In this document: positions 20,521 through 31,671 of the stretch, in pieces
Numbering within the stretch: position 1 is the first letter of the stretch
Layout of the letters: every line of letters begins with the position of its first letter
The notes under the pieces: generated by a model
What the model was told of the DNA's origin: nothing
What the model saw: only the letters and a program-made list of their open reading frames with translations
Database searches by the model: none
From: Cytobacillus solani
GTDB lineage: Bacteria; Bacillota; Bacilli; Bacillales; Cytobacillaceae
Assembly (NCBI RefSeq): GCF_001420595.1
Contig: NZ_LJIX01000006.1
Span: 1,987,361 to 2,051,360, forward strand
Length of the DNA: 64,000 nucleotides
Direction of reading: 5' to 3'
Translations under genes and position numbers: made by a program

Positions 20521-20595
20521 GTTCTACATCAAAATTAAACGACTTTATTAGCTCTATACAGCAAAGCTACATTAAAAACGAAGGAGTGAATGTCA

Positions 20596-20832
20596 ATGGC
20601 ACAAGCAGTTTTTTATCATGCAGGTTGTCCAGTTTGTGTAGATGCAGAGCAAGTGGTGGTTGATTATCTTGACAAATCGAAAATTACTACGGAGATTGTG
20701 CATCTCGGTACAGCACAAAACCGGATTGAAGAAGCGGAGAAGGCAGGTGTTAAATCCGTTCCAGCTTTGGTGATTGACGGAAATGTATATCATATCAATT
20801 TTGGTGCAAGTCTCGAGGATGTAAAAAGTTAA
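20596..20832 (+). CDS. CPVC thioredoxin/glutaredoxin-like protein, module copy A
   Basis: 78 residues from the ATG at 20596 (MAQAVFYHAGCPVCVDAEQ); AAGGAGTGA fits this start better than the ATG at 20590. The redox motif CPVC follows the first strand. SVPALVIDGNVYHINFGASL carries the cis-Pro loop of the thioredoxin fold. It is a single-domain thiol-disulfide protein of the cytosol. An almost identical protein (copy B) lies at 28.3 kb, and both are followed by a MarR gene, so the pair likely belongs to one redox-responsive module. Partner and substrate are unknown. Confidence 0.9.
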   Translation: MAQAVFYHAGCPVCVDAEQVVVDYLDKSKITTEIVHLGTAQNRIEEAEKAGVKSVPALVIDGNVYHINFGASLEDVKS

Positions 20833-20837
20833 ACATT

Positions 20838-20872
20838 GCAAAAGAGGGTGCCCTAAGCGGCACCTTCTTTTG
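20838..20872 (+). terminator. Terminator after thioredoxin-like gene A
   Basis: GGGTGCC/GGCACC stem extended by AAGAG/CTTCTTTT. Copy B has a terminator of the same design. Confidence 0.85.
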
Positions 20873-20973
20873 TCAACACATTTCATTGGATCTGCTTTTA
20901 TCCGACTTATTTTGAATGTAATATTAAGAGACATCTATCCCGCTGTTACGGGGCACCGTCAGAGGTAAGCAAA

Positions 20974-21553
20974 ATGAATATGGAAGGTAAGACTGATCCT
21001 CAGCATCGAAAGGATAATCGCTCAGCGTGCATCGGCATGGCCTTGTTCCGAATGTCCCAGGCGATCAAAAAAGTAACGCAAGCCGAGAGCGATACTCTGG
21101 GATTATCCCCTGTACAAATCTAGGCACTGCTGTTCACTGCTCACACACGAAGCGATGTGGCTACGGTAGGCAACTTCGCCAATACGATCGGTACGACTCA
21201 TGTAACGGCTGTGAGCAAAAAGCCGAAGATCGTCGAGTGACCTTGCTCTCTTTAACTTGGGAAGGGAGATCCTTAACAAGCTTGACAATTGGGGACATCT
21301 ACTAGATGATGCGCTCCAGCCTATTCCGGAGGAGTTGCTGGCGCATTTCGAGATTGGGATTGGCTCTATTATTTCTACCCTGCAAAAGGAGGGGCATCTC
21401 ATTGTATCGGAACCCTGTCTAGGTTGCATTCATTTTCTCCCGAATACCGGCGATATAGCAGCGCCTCATTATTGCAAGATGATCCAAAAGTATCTTACCC
21501 ACGAAGCCTCACTTCAAGAATTCCCCGAACATACTTCCTTATTCAAAGTATAG
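20974..21553 (+). pseudogene. Cys-rich MarR-family regulator, module copy A (decayed)
   Basis: From the ATG at 20974 the frame matches copy B (DPQHRKDNRSA, LFRMSQAIKKVTQAESD, LGLSPVQ). A TAG then replaces a Gln codon. The wing region lost about 50 bp (VTAV joined to KAEDRRVT), and further frame changes follow. The C-terminal cysteine block SEPCLGCIHFLPNTGD...HYCKMIQKYL is still readable. The regulator cannot be functional. Confidence 0.9.
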
Positions 21554-21680
21554 AATGGCAGTGGATGAACGCCATCCTTGCATCTGGCTTGATTTCCTTT
21601 TTCTTTATCATAGTTATATCCTATCGTTATTATATAATTAATTGAATTGAACAATGATTCAACTCAATTTATGATTAATA

Positions 21681-22760
21681 ATGTTGATGCCTGTATTTGT
21701 CACTCCTGAGAGAGACAAGCGATGGGGGATCGATCATGGCATCTCTATTCGTTCAGTGAAGAAAGCGATTGAAAGGCATACGGACGCCAAAGCGGTGCTC
21801 GTAATCAATCCAACCTATTTCAGTGTATGTACCGATCTGAAAGCCATTGTTGATTTAGCTCATAATTACGGCATACCGGTACTTGTTGACGAGGCGCACG
21901 GGGCATTGCTCCACTTTCATAACATGCTTCCGTTGTCCGCCATGTAGGCTGGAGCAGATATGGCTGCAACAAGCATGCACAATCTTGGTGGATCACTGAC
22001 ACAAAGCTCGCTGCTCCATATCAAAAAAGGGCATATTCAACGTGAAAAAGTAAAACCATCTTTAGCATGCTGACAATCACATCCACTTCTTATATTCTTT
22101 TGGCTTCCCTGGACGCAGCACGGAAGCATCTTGCCTTGAATGAATCGAAAATGGCTGCAAAAGCAATTCAACTGGCAGAGTACGCTAGAGTTCAAATCAA
22201 CCAAATTCCCGGTCTGGCTTCTTTCGGAAGGGAGATTCTGTGGACGGATGCGGCCTTTGATTTCGACCCTACGAAGCTTACCGTACATGTCCGAGAGTTA
22301 GGCATTACCGGATATGCTGCGGAAGTACTGCAATATTGAAGTAGAACTGAGCGATTTGTACAACATTCTTTGCTTAATCACACCAGGTGATTCGACAGAA
22401 ACGGTAGATTGCTTGCTGGACGCTTTAACTGAACTAGCCAAAGCTCATCAAAAACCAAAAGCGGAAGCTGAAGCCATTGATGTAAAATTACCTGAAATTC
22501 CGCTGCTTACTTTGACACCGAGAGATGCTTTTTATGGGGAGGTTGAACTTATTCCTTTTGAGCAATATGCCGGGCGTATTATGGCAGAGTCCGTTTATGT
22601 CTATCCTCCGGGTATTCCTATTTTACTGCCTGGAGAAGTCATCGCGGAACAACATATTCGTTACATTCGAGAGCATTTGGAAGTTGGTCTTCCTGTAAGA
22701 GGACCTCAAGATTTAAAAGTGCAAAATATCAAGGTGGTTATCGAAACCAAGGCAATTTAG
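21681..22760 (+). pseudogene. Orn/Lys/Arg decarboxylase, truncated and without the PLP lysine
   Basis: The frame opens inside the catalytic domain (GIDHGISIRSVKKAIERH, VLVINPTYFSVCTDL, IPVLVDEAHGALLHF). A TAG interrupts it at about 21945. The motif usually reading THKLGGSLTQSS then reads MHNLGGSLTQSS, so the PLP-binding Lys has become Asn. It continues with frameshifts near 22055 and 22320 to the C-terminal domain (LLTLTPRDAFYGEVELIPFE, PPGIPILLPGE). The family makes cadaverine, putrescine or agmatine from basic amino acids. The N-terminal third is missing. Confidence 0.9.
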
Positions 22761-22778
22761 CCAAAGAGGGAGCATCTA

Positions 22779-24823
<2,045 letters not shown>

Positions 24824-24824
24824 G

Positions 24825-24968
24825 GTGAGGATTCATTACTTGCAGCATGTTCCGTTTGAATCGCCTGAACGAATAGCGGATTGGGTTATGGATAAAGGCT
24901 ATGCGTTGAGCGGTACTTTATTATATGAAAGCACACATTTCCTACTTCAGTCGGAGTTCGATTTGTGA
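24825..24968 (+). pseudogene. N-terminal stub of a class I glutamine amidotransferase
   Basis: 47 codons starting GTG, one base after the sufS stop: MRIHYLQHVPFESPERIADW, then GYALSGTLLYES. This is the start of GMP-synthase-like amidotransferases. The frame ends at TGA before any catalytic Cys. It was probably the next gene of the copy A operon. Confidence 0.65.
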
Positions 24969-24987
24969 AAAATAGGAGGTTTTTAAT

Positions 24988-25614
24988 ATGATTCAAGCCG
25001 TTATATTTGATGTGGATGGTACTCTTCTTAATTCAGACCAAGCGATCATTTTGGCTTTGCAGCAAGTTTTAAGAGAAGAAAAGAAAATGGAGTACCCAAG
25101 TGAAGAATTGATTCCTGTATTGGGTATGACTAGTGAAAATTGTTTGAACTTCTTGGGGGTTTCAGATGTAAAGCGCGTTGCTGAAAAGCTAACGCTTTAT
25201 GTAAAAAGGAATAATCATATGATGATCCTCTATCCTGGGATTGAAGAGATGCTTAAAAAGTTGGTTGGAAAAGGCATTCATACGGGTGTTGTTACATCCA
25301 AAACACTCGAGGAATTCATAGTTGATTTTATGCCTCATGGTATAAGCGAACTCTTCTCACACATTATTTGTGCAGACGATACGTCTAGGCATAAGCCTGA
25401 GCCTGACCCGCTGCTCAAGTATGTAGAACAAACCAAGATCAACCCGACGACAACGCTTTATGTCGGAGATACTGTATTTGATCAGAAATGCGCGAACGGG
25501 GCTCAAATCGATTTCGCCTTAGCGATGTGGGGGGCCAAGCAACCAGAGCGTACTGTGGCAAAATACAGTTTAAATCGACCTGATGATCTACTCCGCATTG
25601 TAGGTCTTGAATGA
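24988..25614 (+). CDS. HAD-superfamily phosphatase (PGP/Gph-like)
   Basis: 208 residues behind AATAGGAGG. Motif I DVDGTLLNSD, motif II TSK, motif III Lys in HKPEPDPL and motif IV GDTVFDQKCA are in order, with a helical cap of subfamily I between motifs I and II. Such enzymes hydrolyse small phosphate esters. In this PLP-rich setting a vitamin B6 phosphate or a sugar phosphate are possible substrates, but the sequence does not decide. It is intact. Confidence 0.88.
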   Translation: MIQAVIFDVDGTLLNSDQAIILALQQVLREEKKMEYPSEELIPVLGMTSENCLNFLGVSDVKRVAEKLTLYVKRNNHMMILYPGIEEMLKKLVGKGIHTGVVTSKTLEEFIVDFMPHGISELFSHIICADDTSRHKPEPDPLLKYVEQTKINPTTTLYVGDTVFDQKCANGAQIDFALAMWGAKQPERTVAKYSLNRPDDLLRIVGLE

Positions 25615-25648
25615 TTCATTACCGCTCATGCATAGTATCGGCAAAACA

Positions 25649-25679
25649 TTGGCTGTGGTGCTTCACGCACCACAGCCAA
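25649..25679. terminator. Perfect 13-bp hairpin
   Basis: TTGGCTGTGGTGC and its exact inverse around a 5-nt loop. There is no T-run, so it may be a structural or recombination scar rather than a terminator. Confidence 0.55.
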
Positions 25680-25880
25680 TGTCGTATTTTCGCCGTTCCG
25701 GGATGGACGGCTTTGCGGTTGTCAGTGCGGCTTTGATGAATGAACAGAAGGGGGTAGCAGCGATGTCTCAGGATCGGTATAGCAGACAGCAGAATTTCCG
25801 GCCGATTGGTGCTGCTGGCCAACAGGCCTTGGGGGATGCGCATGTGTTGATCGTAGATGCGGGCGCGCTCGGCTCCGGTA
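25661..25880 (+). pseudogene. Fused scraps of moeA and moeB/thiF
   Basis: First comes PQPMSYFRRSGMDGFAVVSA, which resembles the MoeA signature around the R/S-x-MDG(Y/F)A motif. Then, from an ATG at 25763 behind GGGGG, comes MSQDRYSRQQNFRPIGAAG, followed by HVLIVDAGALGSG, the N-terminus of MoeB/ThiF-type adenylyltransferases up to the ATP-binding Gly motif. The MFS gene follows abruptly. Both are molybdopterin (or thiamine) synthesis genes reduced to fragments. Confidence 0.72.
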
Positions 25881-25901
25881 AAAGATTATAGGAGGAATAG
25901 T

Positions 25902-27098
25902 ATGTCTTTAAATATGGAGCAAATAAGTGTTAAAAGGAAAAATGGTTTATTATTAGTTGTTGGAATTATGTTATTTGCTTCTACTTTACGTGTCCCATTA
26001 ACATCAATTGGTTCATTGGTACCGATAATTCGCGATACTTTGGGAGTAAGTAATACTATTATAGGATTGGTTTCAACTTTACCATTACTGGCATTTGCAT
26101 TTGTTTCACCATTTGTACCCAAGATAGCTAGCCGTATGGGAATGGAAAGAACTATTTTCTTATCAATGGTTATACTCGGTCTCGGAATAGTTATTCGTCC
26201 CATTACTGGTATTAGCACATTGTTTATTGGTACAATCCTGATTGGAATTTCTATTTCATTTGGAAATGTATTATTACCAAGTCTTATAAAAATGAACTTT
26301 CCATTTAAAGTAGGTTTAATGACGGGGTTTTATGCATTGTTTAAGAGCGTTTTTGGTGCATTAGCTTCAGGTCTTAGTGTACCAATTTCAAAGATTGACA
26401 GTTTTGGGTGGCAAGGTGCATTAGGTATATGGGTAATCTTAGTAATCATTAGCCTATTTATTTGGTATTCCCAAGTTAAAAATCCGGTTCCAAAACCTGA
26501 ATTGGAATCCGATCAAAAGAAAACGAATATGTGGACTTCTTTCACTGCCTGGCAAGTAACTTTATTCATGGGACTTCAATCGTTGATGTATTATACATGT
26601 TTAACATGGTTACCTGATATCTTACAGTTCCATGGGTATTCGTCCAGTCAAGCAGGGTGGATACTTTCACTCATGTTATTTGCGCTCATTCCAGTTAACT
26701 TTTTAATCCCAGTTATTGCCGATAAAATGAAGAATCAAAAAATATTAGGAGCTTTGACAGGAGCTGTTTTTCTTCTTGGCACAATCGGTTTATTTAGTGC
26801 TAATATTGTTTTGATTACTATCTCAGTAATTTTAATTGGAATTGGCTGCGGTAGTGGATATAGTTTGTCAATGATGTTTTTTACATTACGAACTAAAAAT
26901 GGTTATGAGGCATCAGAATTGTCGGGAATGGCTCAATCTTTTGGTTATTTCCTTGCGGCTTTAGGACCAATTCTTTTTGGTGGGCTGCACGATTTAATAG
27001 GAAGTTGGATTACGCCGCTATTCATGTTACTTTTTATTGCGATGATTATTTTCATAACAGGGGTGCTTGCTGGTAGAAAAGTAATGATAAATAATTAG
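25902..27098 (+). CDS. MFS transporter, CynX/NimT family
   Basis: 398 residues from the ATG at 25902 behind AGGAGG. About twelve hydrophobic segments. STLRVPLTSIGSLVPIIRDT, TLPLLAFAFVSPF and the second-half LTWLPDILQFHGYSSSQAGW are typical of the CynX/NimT group, which moves small anions, cyanate or nitroimidazole-type compounds. It is intact and A/T-rich, unlike the scraps directly before it, so the junction near 25885 is a recombination point. Confidence 0.9.
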   Translation: MSLNMEQISVKRKNGLLLVVGIMLFASTLRVPLTSIGSLVPIIRDTLGVSNTIIGLVSTLPLLAFAFVSPFVPKIASRMGMERTIFLSMVILGLGIVIRPITGISTLFIGTILIGISISFGNVLLPSLIKMNFPFKVGLMTGFYALFKSVFGALASGLSVPISKIDSFGWQGALGIWVILVIISLFIWYSQVKNPVPKPELESDQKKTNMWTSFTAWQVTLFMGLQSLMYYTCLTWLPDILQFHGYSSSQAGWILSLMLFALIPVNFLIPVIADKMKNQKILGALTGAVFLLGTIGLFSANIVLITISVILIGIGCGSGYSLSMMFFTLRTKNGYEASELSGMAQSFGYFLAALGPILFGGLHDLIGSWITPLFMLLFIAMIIFITGVLAGRKVMINN

Positions 27099-27276
27099 TT
27101 TTATATATCGCTAGTGGAATTCTTACTTTAATTTTGATAAACATTTATAGAATATTAAGAAGCCACTTTTCAAAAATAATAGGATTAACAGTTTGAAAGA
27201 TATCGTCGTATATTTATATACTTAAACAAATGGGTAGATTATTTTAAGCAAATAAAAGGATAAAGGGGATAAGGTA

Positions 27277-27675
27277 ATGCTAACAGAAAAAGTTCATATT
27301 GCCGTACCAACAGCTTTTTATGAAGATGAATCTTTAAACGTTCAAGGAACAATAAGCCATATAAGAAACTTAAATAAACAAGGTGCAAAATCTGTTCTTG
27401 TTTCTGGAACTACTGGAGAACAGCATAGTCTAAACCTTCAAGAGAAATTTGACATCATTGACGGATTAGAACTGGAAGAAGAACTCATGAATAATATGGA
27501 AGTTATCTTTGGTGTGGCTTCAATTAAACAAAGATTAAGTGCAAAAGAAGGCGAAAAAATTGATAAGATTATGGGCCAAATTTATGAAGGAAATGCTATT
27601 GTAAATGTGAAAAAAGTTATTAATCAGCAAGGCATCCCGATAGGAGTTTATAGGAGTCCTATAGGAAATGTATAA
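27277..27675 (+). pseudogene. Dihydrodipicolinate-synthase-family gene with large internal deletion
   Basis: Starts MLTEKVHIAVPTAFYEDESL behind AAAGGGGATAAGG and reads VSGTTGEQHSLNLQEK, the N-terminus of DapA/NAL-type aldolases. After FGVASIKQR about 150 codons, including the Schiff-base Lys, are missing, and the C-terminal end (NAIVNVKKVINQQGIPIGVY) follows in frame. 132 codons remain of about 290. The deletion keeps the frame, so a short inactive protein could be made. Confidence 0.8.
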
Positions 27676-28343
27676 ATACCTTATTATTTTGATGGCTCCA
27701 AATATAGAGTCCTATATATCTATTTTTAGAAAATGTCAAAAACACTTGCTACTTCGGTCATGTGAGGTTCGAGCTGCGTTAGTAATTATGAAATTGATTA
27801 TTTTTTTCATTTCACAACTTCGCCTGATACTTTTGACTAATACCTATTATCACTAGCGTAGCTTTGAAAATTACTTACTTTGTATCTATGTCAATAATAA
27901 AAATGAAGATCATACTTCAAAACTAATTCCTTTATAACATCTTGACCGCGATATATCTCCTTTATTTTATGAATATGACATGAATCTTGCTTCGATAACT
28001 TCTAGTAATATAAAAGATTATTTGTTCACTAGTTCCTCTATGATACTTTATATCAATGTTGAACCTTTCAATAATCAAAACATACCCCAGTACAAGCCCT
28101 ATCTCTTGATAATGATCAGAAAATAATTCGGCGCTTGTTAAGCGACGATCTAGATAATTTTTGTTAATTCTTTTGATTGTTAAATAAAACATAACTTCGA
28201 TAGAAGCTGATAATGCTTTTGAAAAACTCAATTAGTTTTACCTATGGATATCATAGGTAATTTGATATTGTTTACTTTTATGGTACCTTCTAGAATTTAA
28301 ATTAAGTAGCAATGCTACAAAAAAATATGGGAGATGATTGTAA
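27676..28343. other. Gene-free A/T-rich stretch before module copy B
   Basis: About 670 bp with no supported gene. A minus-strand 89-codon ORF (27962-28231) has no clear ribosome binding site and no recognisable family; it could be the wreck of a gene. Confidence 0.5.
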
Positions 28344-28580
28344 ATGTCAAAAGCAATTTTTTATCATGCAGGTTGTCCAGTTTGTGTAGATGCGGAGCAA
28401 ATGGTTCTTGATTATCTTGACAAATCAAAAATTACTCCGGAAGTGGTGCATCTTGGCACAGACCTAAATCGTATTGAAGAAGCAGAAAAGGTTGGAGTAA
28501 AATCAGTCCCAGCATTGGTGATCGGTGAAAATGTATATCATATCAATTTTGGTGCAAGTTTAACTGATGTTAAGGGATAA
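28344..28580 (+). CDS. CPVC thioredoxin/glutaredoxin-like protein, module copy B
   Basis: 78 residues, ATG behind GGGAGATGATTG. MSKAIFYHAGCPVCVDAEQM and SVPALVIGENVYHINFGASL differ from copy A at only about a dozen positions, while the DNA is clearly more A/T-rich. CPVC is the likely redox pair. It is followed by a terminator and then the MarR gene, in the same order as in copy A. Confidence 0.9.
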   Translation: MSKAIFYHAGCPVCVDAEQMVLDYLDKSKITPEVVHLGTDLNRIEEAEKVGVKSVPALVIGENVYHINFGASLTDVKG

Positions 28581-28584
28581 GTTC

Positions 28585-28622
28585 TAAAAGAAGGTGCTGT
28601 TTGGGCACCTTCCTCTTTTTTC
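28585..28622 (+). terminator. Terminator after thioredoxin-like gene B
   Basis: GAAGGTGC/GCACCTTC stem followed by CTCTTTTTT. Confidence 0.88.
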
Positions 28623-28747
28623 AATAAGGTTTATTAAAACATGCCTTTAATTAATCTTTCTACCACATATAATAAATAGAGAAACCTATATTATGCTTCA
28701 TAGCATAATTATTTGATAAATTAAGTGTGGAAAGGTATGAAAATGTT

Positions 28748-29353
28748 ATGATGTTCGATCCCCAACATCGAAAAGATAATCGATCTGCAAGAATGAGCAT
28801 GGCTTTATTCCGAATCTCGCAGGCAATCAAAAAAATTACACAGGCGGAAAGTGATGCACTCGGATTATCACCTGTACAAACTCAAGGACTATTATTTGCT
28901 GCTTATACTAGAAGTGATATGGCTAAAGTGGGGAATTTTGCTAGTACAATCGGTACAACACATGTAACAGCAGTTAAAATACTGAATAGATTGGTAGAAA
29001 AAAAACTAATTTATAAAACACAAAAGGCAGATGATAGACGTGTGACCCTAATTTCTTTAACTGAAAAAGGACAAAAGGTCATTTCTAACCTTGATGACTG
29101 GGAGCAAGCATTAGAGGATGCACTACAGTCTCTACCTGAAAATGTTTTGTCACATTTAGAACTCGGACTTGGATCTGTTGTTTCTACTTTACGGACAAAA
29201 GGACATCTAGTTGTATCAGAACCTTGTTTAGGTTGTATTTATTTTCGCCCAGGTACCGGTGACGCAGTTACACCTCATTATTGTGAGTTAATTCAAAAAT
29301 ATTTAACTCACGAGGCTTCCCTTAAAGAGTGTCCAGAACACACACCTTTTTAA
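28748..29353 (+). CDS. MarR-family regulator with C-terminal cysteine block, module copy B (intact)
   Basis: About 201 residues; starts at 28748 or 28751 are both possible, and GGAAAGG lies upstream. The winged helix spans LGLSPVQTQGLLFAAY, ASTIGTTHVTAVKILNRLVEKKLIYKT and ADDRRVTLISLTEKGQ. After the usual MarR length a tail follows with SEPCLGCIYFRPGTGD, then HYCELIQKYL and a late Cys (KECPEH). This gives a CxxC-x(n)-C-x(n)-C set able to sense metal or oxidants; that sensing role is inference. It lies between the CPVC protein and HemL-like genes and probably controls them. Confidence 0.88.
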   Translation: MMFDPQHRKDNRSARMSMALFRISQAIKKITQAESDALGLSPVQTQGLLFAAYTRSDMAKVGNFASTIGTTHVTAVKILNRLVEKKLIYKTQKADDRRVTLISLTEKGQKVISNLDDWEQALEDALQSLPENVLSHLELGLGSVVSTLRTKGHLVVSEPCLGCIYFRPGTGDAVTPHYCELIQKYLTHEASLKECPEHTPF

Positions 29354-29598
29354 AAAGTCAAAAAACTGGTGAAAAGAGTTTAATTTAGGAAGTTTCGTAA
29401 CTATTCTATAGTCATAGGAAATAACTATCATAGTAAAATAATCATAAAAATAAGTAATGATGATATTCTATATTAAGTTAATTTTTTGTGATAATTACCA
29501 ATAATTATGTTTTAATTTTAAATCTTTATTTAAAAATAAAAGAAATATAGGGATTGAACTTATGAATGAGCAGAAGATTCATTGAGAGGGGAAAATAA

Positions 29599-30906
29599 AT
29601 GAATACAAAAAGAGTGGATTCTTACTCCAAAGCATTATTTGAACAAGCAAAAAGTGTGATTCCTGGAGGAGTGAACAGCCCGGTACGTGCATTTTCGTTG
29701 GTTGACTCTCCTCCTGTTTTTATTACAAAAGGTCGAGGATCTCACATATTTGATGTTGATGGAAATGAATTTATTGATTATATATGCTCATGGGGACCTT
29801 TGATACTTGGACATGCCCATCCAGCAGTGGAGGAAGAGATACAGAAGGCATTAAGAGATGGATCAAGCTTTGGATTGTCTACTGAGATTGAAGTGAAAAT
29901 GGCTAAATTAATATGTGAAATTGTTCCATCTATTGAAATGGTACGTATGGTGAACTCTGGAACAGAAGCTGTAATGAGTGCATTACGTTTAGCAAGAGGA
30001 TATACAAGGCGGCAAAAAATTGTTAAATTTCAAGGTGGCTATCATGGACATGCTGACGCTTTTTTAATCAAAGCAGGTTCTGGGGTGGCCACATTAGGAT
30101 TGCCCGATAGTCCGGGGGTACCCAATAATGTCACTATTGATACTATTACAGTACCTTATAACAGTATGGAGAGTATCCGTCATACCTTTGAACAATATGG
30201 GGAACAAATCGCAGCTGTTATTGTCGAGCCAATTGCAGGAAATATGGGAGTTGTTCCTCCAAATCTTGGATTTCTCCAAGGGTTACGTGAGATTACCAAA
30301 CAGTACGGTAGCTTGCTTATCTTTGATGAAGTAATGACTGGTTTTCGCGTAGACTATCATGGGGCACAGAATCTATACGGAGTCGATCCCGATATTACTT
30401 GTTTAGGAAAGATCATAGGAGGGGGATTGCCTGTGGGAGCTTATGGAGGTAAACGTGAAATCATGGAGCAAATTGCACCCGCAGGACCTATTTACCAAGC
30501 AGGTACATTATCAGGGAATCCACTTGCAATGTCAGCTGGATATAGAACTCTGAGGTTACTTGAGCAGATTGAAATCTATGGTGAGTTGGAAAGAAAAGCG
30601 GCTAGATTAGAAGAAGGTTTCAAACAAAATGCTGAATTGACAAGTGTGCCATTAAAAATCAACAGGGTAGGCTCCATGCTTTCTACCTTTTTTACAGAAC
30701 AAGAGGTTGTTGATTATGAAACAGCTAAGAGTTCGGATATGCAAGTTTTTAAAAAATATTATACGAGTATGCTGAATTTGGGAATTTTGACAGCCCCTAC
30801 ACCTTATGAGGTGATGTTCATATCGGCAGCACACTCCGATGAAGATATTGAAGATACAATCAAGGCTCATTATCAAGTACTTAGTAATGTCAAAAGTATT
30901 GGGTGA
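29599..30906 (+). CDS. hemL: Glutamate-1-semialdehyde-aminotransferase-like PLP enzyme, module copy B (intact)
   Basis: 435 residues behind GAGAGGGG. A class III aminotransferase with [75 protein letters not shown] and the PLP Lys271 in [17 protein letters not shown]. HemL isomerises glutamate-1-semialdehyde to 5-aminolevulinate for haem. Bacillus carries hemL in the hemAXCDBL operon, so this is a paralogue. Linkage to MarR, a CPVC protein and a cysteine desulfurase suggests a specialised task. The role is inferred; the family is certain. It overlaps the next gene's frame by a few bases. Confidence 0.92.
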   Translation: MNTKRVDSYSKALFEQAKSVIPGGVNSPVRAFSLVDSPPVFITKGRGSHIFDVDGNEFIDYICSWGPLILGHAHPAVEEEIQKALRDGSSFGLSTEIEVKMAKLICEIVPSIEMVRMVNSGTEAVMSALRLARGYTRRQKIVKFQGGYHGHADAFLIKAGSGVATLGLPDSPGVPNNVTIDTITVPYNSMESIRHTFEQYGEQIAAVIVEPIAGNMGVVPPNLGFLQGLREITKQYGSLLIFDEVMTGFRVDYHGAQNLYGVDPDITCLGKIIGGGLPVGAYGGKREIMEQIAPAGPIYQAGTLSGNPLAMSAGYRTLRLLEQIEIYGELERKAARLEEGFKQNAELTSVPLKINRVGSMLSTFFTEQEVVDYETAKSSDMQVFKKYYTSMLNLGILTAPTPYEVMFISAAHSDEDIEDTIKAHYQVLSNVKSIG

Positions 30907-30914
30907 GAATAATA

Positions 30915-31580
30915 ATGGAATCGATCAATATACAAAAACAATTTCCGATACTGAATCAAAAGATTCATGGGTATCCGTTGGTTTACTTAGATAACGCAGC
31001 ATCAACACAGAAATCGCTCCAAGTCATTGAATCATTGCAACAATACTATAAACAAGATAATGCTAATGTACACAGAGGAGTACATACGTTAAGTTCACGT
31101 GCTACAGATGCTTATGAAGGAGCACGGAAGAAAGTAGCTAATTTCCTTAATCCAGAAGGGGGAACTCCAATTATCGCAGGTGCAATTGGTTTAGGTACAG
31201 CTATCGATTTTCTAGAAGGAATAGGATTAGATACGATAGAGAAGCACGATAAACAATTAACTAGCTATGCGGTAGAACGAATGAAACAAATTGAAGATGT
31301 GACAATGTATGGACCTGATGACGGACGTTTTGGGTTGGTTACGTTTAATTTAGGCAAAGTTCATCCGCATGATCTAGCCACGGTTCTCGACACTTATGGT
31401 ATAGCAATACGCGCTGGGCATCATTGCTGCCAACCATTAATGCGACATTTTGAAGCTAGTGCTACGGCACGTGCCAGCTTTTACTTATACAATACAGAAG
31501 AAGATATCGAACGATTCATTTTAGCACTAGAGAAAACGAAAGAGTTTTTAAAGAGTGATTTTATTTTAATATCCTCGTAA
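30915..31580 (+). pseudogene. sufS: SufS-like cysteine desulfurase, module copy B, in-frame deletion
   Basis: The start reads ESINIQKQFPILNQKIHGYP and [20 protein letters not shown]. After KVANFLNPE about 185 codons are lost and [20 protein letters not shown] follows in frame. The lost part includes the PLP Lys and the His residues over the cofactor. The persulfide Cys in [11 protein letters not shown] is kept. About 221 residues can still be translated, without PLP chemistry. Copy A at 23.6 kb is complete. Confidence 0.92.
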
Positions 31581-31671
31581 ATACAATCTATTTCGATGGA
31601 TGGGTAAACACTAGGTCACAAATTATAGACAAAGAAAATTTAGATTCATAAACAAGAGAGGTTTTGATTAT

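Larger units (their letters stand above)
19694..20550. repeat. Repeated AATAAAGT-GTTTAA motifs bracketing the monooxygenase gene
   Basis: Left of the gene are AATAAAGTTGTTCAA (19694), AAAAAGTCGTTTAAA (19714) and AATAAAGTTATTTAAA (19733). Right of it are the inverse forms TTAAACAACTTTATTA (20413) and TTAAACGACTTTATTA (20535). They make an inverted-repeat frame around one gene, as in a small mobile cassette. The 450 bp left of the gene otherwise hold no ORF. Confidence 0.6.

Noticed and set aside
27962-28231. 89-codon minus-strand ORF before module copy B
   Set aside because: No convincing ribosome binding site or family; mentioned only as part of the gene-free stretch.
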